Shown one piece after another: positions 55,346-64,000 of a DNA stretch of 64,000 nt. A program made the position numbers and the translations under genes. Within the stretch, counting starts at the first letter, position 1. Each line of letters begins with the position of its first letter. Origin of the DNA: CAVVAE01 sp963746185 (GTDB lineage: Bacteria; Actinomycetota; Actinomycetes; Propionibacteriales; Nocardioidaceae); assembly GCA_963746185.1 (NCBI GenBank), contig CAVVAE010000003.1, positions 24,477 through 88,476 of the forward strand, written 5' to 3'. The notes beneath the pieces are model-generated. The model saw only the letters and a program-made list of their open reading frames with translations. It had not been told where the DNA came from and made no database searches.

Positions 55346-56058
55346 TACGGCATCGGTGTTTCAGGCGGAAGGTGGTGCGGAAATTGCCATTCTCCACCAA
55401 TTGCGATTCCGTATGCTTTTTTTCTTCTTTAATGCCTTTCATGCTCGACAAAGAAGCGATAAAGTCGAATTCGACACTGGAATTGGATGGAATGGGTTCT
55501 GCAATGCCGGTTACTTTGAAATCATATTCATTGTTGTAGCGGATAATTTTTCCCGACCGGGTTTTCATCACCAAAATATTTCCGGGCAGCTTTTTGCGAC
55601 ATCACAACTGTAAAAGGATCATTCAATACTTTTTCAGAATTACCTGCAAACAACGGAAATGAAAAGAAGCTAAAGAAGTTACTATCTGCAAACAGGAACT
55701 TTTCCTCTGCAAACTTCCTGTCAGGAACGGCAGGATTGGCAATTACCGTATTGGCCGCTTTGCTGTTTGTACCGCATAAAGCTTTCCACCGCAGGTTCTT
55801 CCTGTTTTACCAACGGCCCCGTGGCATAGCTCATGGAACCGATGAAAACGGAATCACTGCCCAACTTTATTTTCCCCTGTATCCAGAAAATGTTTTCCGC
55901 ATCGCGGTGAAAACGGTCGTAATTCGATTCATGTCCCACATACAACATGATGAGCATGCACACGGCCAGTCCAATGGCGAGACCGGTTATATTGATAGCC
56001 GAGTACACCTTGTTTTGCGCGAGGTTGCGCCAGGCGCATTTTTATATGGTTTTTTTCA
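55345..56058 (-). pseudogene. FtsX/MacB-type ABC permease, N-terminal fragment
   Basis: ABC transporter permease of the MacB_PCD/FtsX group common in Bacteroidota (Chitinophagaceae type). It starts at ATG 56058 with a run of lysines and a broken first helix, then VYSAINITGLAIGLAVCMLI, MLYVGHESNYDRFHRDAENI, FWIQGKIKLGSDSVFIGSMS. Further pieces are YNNEYDFKVTGIAEPIPSNS and FDFIASLSSMKGIKEEKKHT. About 240 of the usual 800 residues are present before the junction. Frame changes occur near 56,040, 55,780 and 55,600. Confidence 0.75.
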
Positions 56059-56125
56059 TGATTGAGTTTATTTATGTTCGAGGTTTAAGGTTCTTGATTC
56101 GATCGGCGATCTAAAGCGCGGAAAT

Positions 56126-58542
56126 TTATTCGGTTCGTAAACTTTTTACCGGGTTGGCCATTGCCGCTTTAATGGCCTGGAAACTGATGGTCACCAAAGC
56201 GATCAGAGCGCCAGTACAGCCGCCAGTGCAAATACCCACCAGCTGATAGTGGTGCGGTAAGCAAAATCCTGCAGCCAGCTGTCGAGGAACAATATGCCAA
56301 CGGAATGGCGATGATGGCGGCAATGATCACGGGTTTCAGAAAATCTTTCGACAGCAAATGCACGATGCTGGAAACGTTCGCGCCTAAAACTTTGCGGATG
56401 CCGATCTCTTTGGTCCTCCTGTTACACTCAGCGTTACCAATCCAAACAATCCCATACAGGCAATGAAAACAGACAATGCGGAAGCAATTTTAACGATGGT
56501 GCTGGTGCGTTTTTCCTGCTCGTATTGTGCTTCTATGGCTTCGTCGAGGAAGCGATAGGCAAAATCCTGCGTGGGCGCCACTTTTTTCCAGGTGCTTTCC
56601 AGGATGGCCATGTTGGATGCCAGAGATTGCCGGGTTTCAATCGCACCGATATCCGCGGTTGCGGCGAAGATTCGAAACTGATATTCTCGGTCCGGACCAA
56701 TATAGAATCGGCCTGGATGGTCATCAGCAAGGGCCGCACTTTATTATGCAACGATTCGTAAGTTGAAATCTTTTACCACGCCAATGATCTGCTGATCGAA
56801 GGGGCCGGGGAGTTTTTTCCGATAGGGTCCTTCAGGCCGAATTCGTTGATGAAGGCTTCATTCACGATGGCCGCAGTGGTCACATCTGCCGCATTGCCGG
56901 GAGCAAACAGCCGGCCCTGGGCTACCTGCACATTCATGGCCGACAGAAAATGCGGGTCTACTGAATTGTATTGAAAACTATGATAAGATGCGCTTATCAT
57001 CTGTAAAACCGATCTCGGCCCAGCCTGATTGCGCAAAACTGAAAACAGAAACGGCAGCATCTTTTACCTGCGAGTGTTTTACCAGTTCATTTCGATATAG
57101 GTCCGCCAGCGGCGTGCCTTTTGCACGCGACATATTGGTGGCCACCACCACGATCTGTTCCTTTGAATATCCCAGGTCTTTATTGCGCATGTAATTCATT
57201 TGTTTGCTGATCATGATCGTGCAAATGATCATGCAAATGGAGGCTACAAATTGTCCCACTACCAGGCTCTGCCGCAGCCAGCCGGTATTGCCTTTCATTT
57301 TCAATTTTCCTTTCAGCACCTGTATGGGGTTGAAGCCCGACAAAATAATGGAAGGGTAGAAGCCGGCCACCACCGCTATCAATGCGATCATGGCAAATGC
57401 AAAAAGGAAAAACAATCCATCGAATTGCATTACCAGCTCACGGCCTGCCACCTCGTTGAATGGTTTCAGGAGAAGCACTGAAAGACCAAAGCCTATCAAT
57501 ATGGATACAAGCGTAAGCAGGAAAGCTTCGCTCCAGAATTGCATGATCAGTTGCCGCCTCTCTGCGCCCAGCACTTTGCGTACGCCCACTTCCATGGCCC
57601 TTGTAGTAGAGCGGCCAATGGAAAGCGTTATAAAATTGATGCAGGCTATCAGCAGTATCAATATGCCTATGGAACCAAGAATATATGAATATTTAGGATT
57701 GCTGCTGGCTGTCGACACCTTTCGGCAATGTCTCACCAAAATAAATATCCGTCATCGGTTGCAGGTGAAACAGGAAGCTGCCTTCCACAAATCTTTCACC
57801 CAGATACTGTTTGATCATTGCTGGAAATTTGTTCTCGAGCGAAGCGGCTGTAACGCCGGGACGCAATTGGATAAAAGACTCGACGGCTTACATTGAACCA
57901 GTTGGCAATTCTTCTCGGGGAAAACAGTTTCAATTCATTCGAAAAAGGTATCAGCACACCATAACGAATCGTGCTGGCCAGGGGTGCTTCTTTCGCGATA
58001 CCAGCCACGGTAAACAGTATTTTTTCAGTGCCCAATCTGTATTTCTACATTTTTCCCACTGCATTGGCCGGCGCCAAAATATTTCTTTGCCATTTCCGGG
58101 GTCAATATCACCGAGTTGGAAGAAGGGAAAGGATTTTTCGGATCGCCTTGCAGCAACTTGAAATCGAAACATCGGAAAAAAGTGGAATCGACCATGCGCA
58201 CCGTCTCTGAAAAAGTATTGTCGGTAATGCGCACCATGGGACTAAAGGAATATATGCGGCAAATGGCCTCTACTTCGGGATAGGTAGACTGGATCACCTT
58301 TGCTGCCGATATAGGCGTGGCAGTGTTCTGGAATTTTTGATCTTCTATTTTTCATCCTGCCATAACCGGTAAGTGCGATCAGCCCTGGCGTGAAATTTGT
58401 TATAGCTGAATTCATTTCTTACAAACAACATGATCAGTATACAGCAGGCTATACCAACTGCCAGTCCCAGCACATTGATGATAGTGTATTCTTTGTACCT
58501 GGCGAGGTAGCGAATAGCTACTTTGAAATAATTTTTTAACAT
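56126..58542 (-). pseudogene. FtsX/MacB-type ABC permease, full length but broken
   Basis: About 805 codons, the normal size for these two-domain permeases. From ATG 58542: YFKVAIRYLARYKEYTIINV, LGLAVGIACCILIMLFVRNE. A MacB-like periplasmic domain with FFRCFDFKLLQGDPKNPFPS comes next. Then ILGSIGILILLIACINFITL, STTRAMEVGVRKVLGAERRQ and LIMQFWSEAFLLTLVSILIG in the first FtsX domain, and ALSVFIACMGLFGLVTLSV in the second, ending AIKAAMANPVKSLRTE. About eight frame changes. It exports unknown substrates with a separate ATPase, not seen here. Confidence 0.78.
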
Positions 58543-58555
58543 AGCTAGATAGTTT

Positions 58556-59375
58556 TTATTCTGAACGTAATGCTTTTACAGGGTTTGTCATAGCTGCTTT
58601 GATAGCCTGGAAACTTACCGTGAGCAGCGCGATCGTCAATACAGTAACACCGGCCAGCACAAATACCGTCCAGCCAATGGATATGCGATAAGCGAAATCC
58701 TGCAGCCAGCTATTCATCAGCCACCAGCTTACCGGTATGGCAATTACAACCGACAACAGCACCAGCCTGATGAAATTGCCGGAGAGCAGCATTACGATAT
58801 TGGGTATGGAGGCGCCCAATACTTTGCGGATGCCGATCTCTTTTGTTTTTTGTTCTGCTATGAATGCAGCCAGTCCGAACAAACCGAGACAGGCAATGAA
58901 TATGGCCAGTCCCGAAAAGATGAACACGATCTTTGCCGTGCGCTGATCGGAGGTATATAAGGTTTGGTAAAAACTGGTCGAGGAAGGTAAATTCGAAAGC
59001 GCCATTGGGAATATTCTTGCGGTATAAACTCTCCAGTTTGTCCATATTGGCTTTCACATTGCCGCCGCCGAATTTTACCAGTATGAAATTTCTTCCTTCG
59101 GTAGATGCATTGTGAAATGCATAGGCCTCGAGCGGCTGGTATAAATTTTTTGAATGAAAATCATCCACTACGCCCACTACATACGCATTATTGCCCAGGT
59201 CAACATCCACTTTTTTGACCGATTGCAGTTGCGGTGTAAAACCCAAATATTCAATTGCCTTTTTGTTCAGTATTACCTGCACGATGGAATCTTTCGGATC
59301 TTTTGTTGCGGGAAGACTGCCGCCGGCCAGCAATTTCAGGTTCAGCGTTTCTAATATACCGTCAGTAGCGCGACA
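58556..59375 (-). pseudogene. FtsX/MacB-type ABC permease, C-terminal fragment
   Basis: The last third of another paralogue, ending 13 bases before the next gene. Pieces are GILETLNLKLLAGGSLPATK, IVQVILNKKAIEYLGFTPQL, AYVVGVVDDFHSKNLYQPLE, IVFIFSGLAIFIACLGLFGL, AAFIAEQKTKEIGIRKVLGA, SIPNIVMLLSGNFIRLVLLS, and terminal AIKAAMTNPVKALRSE. One frame change near 58,985. The N-terminal part is lost at the junction near 59,375-59,385. Tandem paralogous permeases of this kind are typical of Bacteroidota. Confidence 0.78.
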
Positions 59376-59388
59376 GGTGGTCACGGTG
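59372..59388. other. Chimeric junction 3: Bacteroidota to high-GC piece
   Basis: The permease reads back to about GILETLNLK, while on the same strand an SDR gene reads forward to DRVLSVDLTVT and stops. Both are cut in mid-gene within about 15 bases, and GC content changes sharply. Confidence 0.75.
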
Positions 59389-59732
59389 AGGTCGACGCTG
59401 AGCACGCGGTCCCACTCTTCTCGGGGGGATTCGCGATCGTCACTCGCCGATTCCCCGGCGTGTTGACCCCCGCATTGTTGAACAGGATGTCTAGCCTGCC
59501 GAACTCGGAATGGATCCGGCGATCGCCTCTGCTATCTGGTGGTCGGGCTTGGAGACGTCGAGGGCCAGGGCGAGCGACCCAGGCGACCGGTCGGCCGCGG
59601 CGGCCGTCTCGGCCAGGTTGATGTCGGTGTAAACCACGATTCCCGTTGGCCGCCAGGCGTTCTGCATTGCCTGGCCGATCCCGGCGCCGATCCGGTCACC
59701 AGGCTCACCTTGCCGGTCAGGTCGCACCGCAT
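59385..59732 (-). pseudogene. Short-chain dehydrogenase, N-terminal fragment
   Basis: About 115 residues from ATG 59732: MRCDLTGKVSLVTG then a frame change, GIGQAMQNAWRPTGIVVYTD, INLAETAAAADRSPGSLALA, LDVSKPDHQIAEAIAG. Further frame changes give LDILFNNAGVNTPGNRR and WDRVLSVDLT, the usual SDR order up to the strand before the active-site Ser. The catalytic Tyr/Lys part is lost at the junction. It follows the E2 gene by 19 bases, so the two were one operon. Confidence 0.75.
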
Positions 59733-59751
59733 GCTTCGATACTCCCGGAAA

Positions 59752-60290
59752 TCAGGCGAGCAGCCAGGGGCTCGGATTCTCGATCATCGCGGCGAGATTT
59801 TGCAAGAAGCGTGCGGCCGGTGGCCCGGCGCCGTCGACGATCCGATGGTCGAGGTCAGGCTCAACGTCATCTGGTCCTGCGAAGACGAAACGATCGCCGA
59901 CAGGCACCACCTGGCCCTGGATCCTCCCGAGGCCGAGGATCTCGCGCATTCCGGCGGTATCGATGACCGGCGTGAAGGCGTCGATGCCGAACGCCCCCAG
60001 GTTGGTCACGGTGAATGTCGAACCCTGGGAATCGGCGATCGGCAAATTCCCCTTGCGGGCACGATCGATCAGTTCGCTGAGACTTCGCCGCGACCTGTGC
60101 AGCGTCAGGCTCGGCACGTCGTGGATCACAGGGACCATGAGCCCGGCATCGGTGTCGACGGCGATGCCGATATGGATCCCCGCGAGACCAAAATGCGATC
60201 GGCCTCCCACCGGGAGTTGAGCTGCGGATGCTTGCCGATGCCAACGCCGTCAGGGTGACGATGATGTCGGCATAGCCGATCGCCGGCGCG
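59752..60290 (-). pseudogene. 2-oxoacid dehydrogenase E2 acyltransferase, C-terminal fragment
   Basis: The catalytic domain of a dihydrolipoamide acyltransferase. Readable pieces are IHIGIAVDTDAGLMVPVIHD, LSELIDRARKGNLPIADSQG, STFTVTNLGAFGIDAFTPVI, DTAGMREILGLGRIQGQVVP and LDHRIVDGAGPPAARFLQNL. The DHRxxDG motif carries the catalytic His. The N-terminal lipoyl and E1/E3-binding parts are lost at the junction near 60,290. Frame changes near 60,185 and 59,850. Substrate (pyruvate, branched-chain or acetoin) cannot be told. Confidence 0.75.
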
Positions 60291-60300
60291 TTTCAGTCTA
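60288..60300. other. Chimeric junction 4: to a Burkholderiales-like piece
   Basis: The E2 gene loses its upstream part here, and on the plus strand a periplasmic binding protein begins without its signal peptide. Both genes are cut in mid-frame by the same point. Confidence 0.7.
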
Positions 60301-61220
60301 CCGCATCAACATGCAACTCGGCTGGATTCCCGGCGTCAACCAGATCGGCGAAGTGACCGCCAAGCGCCTGGGCTTCAACGGAGCAGGAAGGCATCGATTT
60401 CGCCATCCAAACGCGTGATCACAAACATCGTACTGGCCAACTGGCCATCGTGGCCTCCGGCCGCTACGAGGGGGTAGGCTTCCTCGAAGCCCGTCGGTGA
60501 TGCTGGCGGTCTCGCAAGGCCTGCCGATCAAGCGCTTCGCCGCCGGCGCGCAGAAGCACCCCTTCACCTTTTACTCGCTGGCCAAGAACCCGGTGGCGCC
60601 AAGCCCGCCGACCTGGTCGGCAAAGAGGTCCCCATTCCCTCGACTGCCGCCATCCTGCTGCGCGCCCTGCTGGCCAAGAACAACATTGCCGAGAAGGACG
60701 TCACCGTCGTCACCATCGGTTCCGACATGGCGCCGCTGCTGGACGGGCCAGGTCGACGTGGTCACCGGCTGGCTCACCAGCACGACCGCGTCAAGACCTA
60801 AGCCCGGGCCGGGTCGACCTGACGCTGTGGATGTGCAGGCGTCCAGCTCTACGCGCTGCCGTACTACGCGTCGACCAAGACCCTCGAGACCCAGCCAAAG
60901 GTCATCGAGGCCTTCCTGCGTGCCACCTCCCGCGGTTGGCACCATGTGAAGGCCAACCGCGACGAGGCGGTCGACCTGCTGGTCAAGGAGTACCCCAATC
61001 TCAAGCGTGAGCGTCAAACGTGCTGCGGCTCTACGTTGACGAACGAGTACGCCCTCGGCGGCCTGGCGCAGACGCAGGGCTATGGCGCCAATGGCACCTG
61101 GCCGTCGGGCAGGGGCAGATCAGCATGTATTCGGAGCTGGGCCAGTTCACGGCGCGCACGCCGAAGGTGGAAGACGACTGGCCTCGACGCGCTCAAGTCC
61201 ACCGCCGCGGTACGGCATGA
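60296..61220 (+). pseudogene. ABC substrate-binding protein (nitrate/sulfonate/taurine type), N-terminus missing
   Basis: NMT1/SsuA-like periplasmic binding protein. Pieces are NMQLGWIPGVNQIGEVTAKR, VMLAVSQGLPIKRFAAGAQK, HPFTFYSLAKNPV, LRALLAKNNIAEKDVTVVTI, GQVDVVTGWLTSTTA, YALPYYASTKTLETQPKVIE, AFLRATSRGWHHVKANRDEA and VDLLVKEYPNLKRERQT. Every 60-150 bases the frame changes by one base. The signal peptide and first strand are lost. The ligand is unknown; sulfonates, nitrate or pyrimidine precursors are possible. It is first in an SBP-ATPase-permease order. Confidence 0.75.
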
Positions 61221-61233
61221 AGGCTGGAACGCC

Positions 61234-62048
61234 ATGGCCGGCCTCGCCGTCTACAGCGCCTTGGCCATATTTTGCCGCGACATCGGCATGCGCTTCTTCA
61301 CCGAGCGCCGCGATGTCACCGCGATCAAGAGCCTCGACCTCGAAGTCGCCCAGGGCGAAGTCCCTGACGCTGCTGGGACCCTCGGGCTGCGGCAAATCGA
61401 CCTTCCCGTGCGTCGTGGCCGACCTGCTGGAACCGCAGCCGCGGCACGATCGATGTGCTCTCGACCACGCCCTCAGTTCGCGCGCAAGAACCGCGACATC
61501 GGCTTTGCGTCCAGGAGCCGCCTCTGCTGCCCTGGCGCACGGCACTGCAGAACGTCCGAACTGCCGCTCCCAGGTGGGCGGCGGTTGCCGGCCGCAAGGG
61601 GCGCCGCTCGCCGCAGGAACTGCTCGAACTGGTGGGCCTGGAAGGACCGCGTCGAACGCCTGGCCCACTCGACAATTCGGGCGGCCAGCGCCAGCGCGTA
61701 TCGATTGCGCGCGCCCTGCGGCCAGCGACCCGAAGTATCCTGCTCATGGACGAGCCCTTCGGCGCGCTGGACGAGATCACGCGCGACCGGCTCAACGAGG
61801 AAATCCGGCGGGGTCTGGGCAAGACCACCGGCGTGACGATCCTGTTCGTGACGCACAGCAATCCGCACGAGGCGGCCTTTCTCGGCCAGGCGCGTGCTCA
61901 TGTTGGCCGCTGCCAACCCCGGCCGCGTGCGCGAGATCGTGCCGGTCGAGCTGCCGCAAAGACCGCACGCTCGACATCCGCGAAACACCCGAATTCGTGC
62001 AGCCTCACCGCGTATCTGCGGCGCCTGCTGGAAACCTGCTCATATGAA
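61234..62048 (+). pseudogene. ABC transporter ATPase (NrtD/SsuB/TauB type), broken
   Basis: Pieces in order: DIGMRFFTERRDVTAIKSLD, a Walker A GPSGCGKSTF, ARKNRDIGF, LPWRTALQNV, SGGQRQRVSIARAL (signature, partly from another frame), SILLMDEPFGALDEITRDRL (Walker B) and TGVTILFVTHS (His of the H-loop). It ends near RRLLETC. About seven frame changes. The start shown (ATG 61234) is approximate because the boundary with the binding protein gene is disturbed. It energises the adjacent permease. Confidence 0.72.
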
Positions 62049-62059
62049 ACCCACCCCCG

Positions 62060-62175
62060 TTACTCGCTCACTTCGTGTAACTCGCTTCCCCCCTCACGGG
62101 GGCAGCACCGGCGGCCCGGCAAAGCCGGTTCCGCGGCGTTTCCCGAACGGGCCTCGCTTTGCGGGCCTGCATTTC
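62060..62175. repeat. Intergenic GC-rich repeat resembling Comamonadaceae spacers
   Basis: Short elements TCGCTTCCCCCCTCACGGGG, GCAGCACCGGCGGCCCGGCA and CGAACGGGCCTCGCTTTGCG occur in a row. I recognise this order from dispersed intergenic repeats in Comamonadaceae and related Burkholderiales. It lies between the ATPase and permease genes and explains the 205-base gap. The match is from memory and not from a search. Confidence 0.45.
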
Positions 62176-62253
62176 ATGCGTCGTGTGTCGCGCGATGCGC
62201 AGTGGAGCAATTCGAAATTACTACCAGTTCCATCCATACGCCGGCGGCCCGGT

Positions 62254-63059
62254 ATGTCCATCGCGGCCGATCCCGAATACCTGGCGTGGGCAGCCGCGCG
62301 GCAACGGCGGGCTGTGGCGGCGCCCGGATTCCGCCCGCGCTCGGCATCGGCGGCCTCATCCTGATGTGGTGGGCCGTCATCGTGATCTTCGATCATCGAA
62401 CAACCCGATCGCGCCCACGCCATGGGCCGTTGTCGAGACCCTGTACGCCAAGCGCGCGGTCCTGCTCGACAACCTGATCCCCACGGCGATGGAAGTGGCC
62501 TGTGGCTTTCTGCTCGGCAACCTGGCCGCGATCGCCATTGCAACGGTGTTCGTCCACAACAAGACCCTGGCAGGACATCTTCTTCCCGGCGGCGCTGGAT
62601 GTTCAACGCCGTGCCGCTGGTTGCCAAGGCCCCGGTGCTGGTGCTGATCATGGGCAACGGCATGGAGCCGGAAGATCACCATCGCGGCGCTGGTCTGCTT
62701 CTTTCCTATGCTGGTGAACATGGGCGCGCGGCCTCGAAGTCGGTCAGAATTCCTGCAGGCCATGGAGCTGATGCGCGTGCTGTCGGCCAGCAAGACCGAA
62801 GAATCCTCTACCGTCTGGCTGGTTGCTGAACGCCCTGCCCTATCTGTTCTCGGCGCTGCGCATCGCGGCATCGATGTGCGTGATCGGCGCGGTGGTCGGC
62901 GAATGGGTGGGTGCCACGGTCGGCATCGGCGCCATGATCCTGCAGGCCACCTTCAACTTCGACTCGCCGCTGCTGTATGCCGCAATCGTCATGAGCGCCA
63001 CCCTGTCCGGCCTGTTCTTCCTGCTCGTGACGCTGGCCGAGCGCTGGATCATCCGGTGA
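62254..63059 (+). pseudogene. ABC transporter permease (SsuC/TauC type), broken
   Basis: From about ATG 62254 (MSIAADPEYLAW): LGIGGLILMWWAVIVIFD, PTPWAVVETLYAKRAVLLDN, LIPTAMEVACGFLLGNLAAI, FNAVPLVAKAPVLVLIMGNG, LNALPYLFSALRIAASMCVI, GAVVGEWVGATVGIGAMILQ and LSGLFFLLVTLAERWIIR. This is the BPD_transp_1 order with the EAA-type loop near LQAMELMRVLSASKTE. About seven one-base insertions break it. It is the third part of an SBP-ATPase-permease importer. Confidence 0.78.
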
Positions 63060-63154
63060 CATTTCGAGAGCGCCCACTTGAACAACAACGCAGCGCGGGC
63101 TTGCGGCGCAAGCCCCGCCTCACCTCACCTCGATATTTGAAACAGGAGAAAAGC

Positions 63155-64000
63155 ATGAGCCGGTATTGGGCGAGCTGGATGCAGGAGCCTGCGCACGACA
63201 TCCGTGTGGCAGCCGAATCGGATGTGGTTGTCGTGGGTGGCGGCCCGGCCGGCCAGGCCGCCGCCGTGGCCGCCGCACGCAACGGTGCGAGCGTGACGCT
63301 GCTGGAGCGCTACAACCACCGTGGGCGGCCTCGCCTCGGGCGGCATGGTGCTGGTGTTGGGACTCAGATGTGGGGATACAGCCACCAGAAGGAAATCTCG
63401 GTGCGCGGCATCTGCCTCGAGATGATCGAGCGCATGGCCGAGCGCGGCCTGGCCGAGTACCCCAGGCAGAAGGACTGGGGCACGCTCCCCCAATCCGTGC
63501 GCCGCTGGAAGCGCTGGGGCACCTTCGACTTCCACAGCAAGGAGAAGCCGCACCCGATCTGCTTTGCCGCCGCCTTCGACCCGGACGCCTTCAAGCGCGC
63601 CTTTCGCTCGAGATGGTGCACAGCGCCGGCATCAACCTGCGCCTGCACTTCCTGGTTCTTCGCGCATCGCTGGTGCTAAGACGGGCTCAGGTCAAGGGCG
63701 TGGTGGTCGAGTCCGAAGAGTCGGACGCGAAGCCATCCTGGGCAAGGTGGTGATCGACGCCACCGGCGACCTGGACGTGGCGGCCTCGGCCGCGCGCCGC
63801 AATAATCAAAGCGGCGCCTACATCGTGACCACGGTGTTCCGCCTGGGCGGCGTCGACACCGAGGAAGCCGAGCGCTTCAAGAGCCAGGAGCCCGAGGCCT
63901 TTGCAATCGTCGACCGCGAGGTCAAGCACATCCTGGCGGTGGCGCCTGGGATTCGTGGTGGCTCGAGACCCCGCTGCCCGGCGTGGTGTGGTGCAACTGC
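63155..64000 (+). pseudogene. FAD-dependent oxidoreductase, 3' end beyond window, frameshifts
   Basis: Starts at ATG 63155 with AGGAG 9 bases upstream: MSRYWASWMQEPAHDIRVAA, then the FAD motif VVVVGGGPAGQAAAVAAARN, GASVTLLERYNH. After a frame change near 63,325 come GGMVLVL, EISVRGICLEMIERMAERGL, RRWKRWGTFDFHSKEKPHPI, CFAAAFDPDAFKRA, VVIDATGDLDVAASA and GAYIVTTVFRLGGVDTEEAE. It belongs to the FAD_oxidored group of succinate/fumarate-like dehydrogenases. Linked to the ABC importer by position, it may oxidise the imported compound. That link is inference. Confidence 0.72.

Noticed and set aside
58710..59405. A single 231-residue protein spanning 59,375
   Set aside because: The first 10 or so residues belong to an antisense-independent SDR fragment and the rest to a Bacteroidota permease. 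It is created by the junction.

Overview
Bases 1 to about 48,570 are a continuous, high-GC actinobacterial chromosome segment, probably Nocardioidaceae or a close relative. The evidence is the mycothiol gene mshB, the fdxA-dapC-dapD-dapE lysine/cell-wall cluster, a mycobacterial-type three-subunit succinate dehydrogenase, frequent GTG and TTG starts, and families typical of that group. Reading frames here are clean. The exceptions are a PIN-toxin remnant and a lipoprotein gene with an in-frame stop. The family-level placement is inference from reading, not from a search.

Layout of the actinobacterial part: dapE (cut by the window edge), VOC protein, dapD, wall-associated protein, dapC and fdxA (1-5.3 kb); GNAT, DUF3892-like, VanW and mshB genes (5.4-9.8 kb); reductase and serine hydrolase (9.9-11.8 kb); a MarR regulator with two matching operators around a membrane-protein/SDR divergon (11.85-14.1 kb); DoxX, a Nudix-kinase fusion and a glycolipid-binding protein (14.1-17 kb); an ECF sigma factor with a membrane partner (17.2-18.8 kb); sdhCAB (19-22.5 kb); small metabolic genes (22.7-26.9 kb); an MFS pump and TetR regulator with three operator repeats at 27-bp spacing (27.1-29.5 kb); mixed genes including ychF, whose 3' end is duplicated around a single-gene cassette (29.5-34.2 kb); secreted proteins (34.3-36.8 kb); a 2,959-residue secreted subtilase with five long repeat modules (37.0-45.9 kb); GNAT, cyclase and the first two thirds of rmuC (46.1-48.57 kb).

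From about 48,570 to the end the sequence changes character. It is a string of gene fragments from unrelated bacteria, and nearly every gene is broken by single-base indels. The pieces are: a proteobacterial stretch with livFGMH, a CDGSH protein, soxZ, soxY and a flavocytochrome c sulfide dehydrogenase gene (48.57-55.2 kb); an AT-richer Bacteroidota stretch with three FtsX/MacB-type permease genes (55.35-59.37 kb); a short piece with an SDR and a 2-oxoacid dehydrogenase E2 fragment (59.38-60.29 kb); and a Burkholderiales-like piece with a nitrate/sulfonate-type ABC transporter and an FAD oxidoreductase (60.3-64 kb). Genes are cut in mid-frame at most joins, so the best reading is a chimeric, unpolished contig end rather than horizontal transfer.

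The most interesting biology is in the first part: the ychF 3'-end duplication, the modular giant protease, the two regulator/operator systems and the Nudix-kinase fusion. No tRNA, rRNA, CRISPR array or intact insertion sequence was seen. No stretch longer than about 270 bases lacks a gene.
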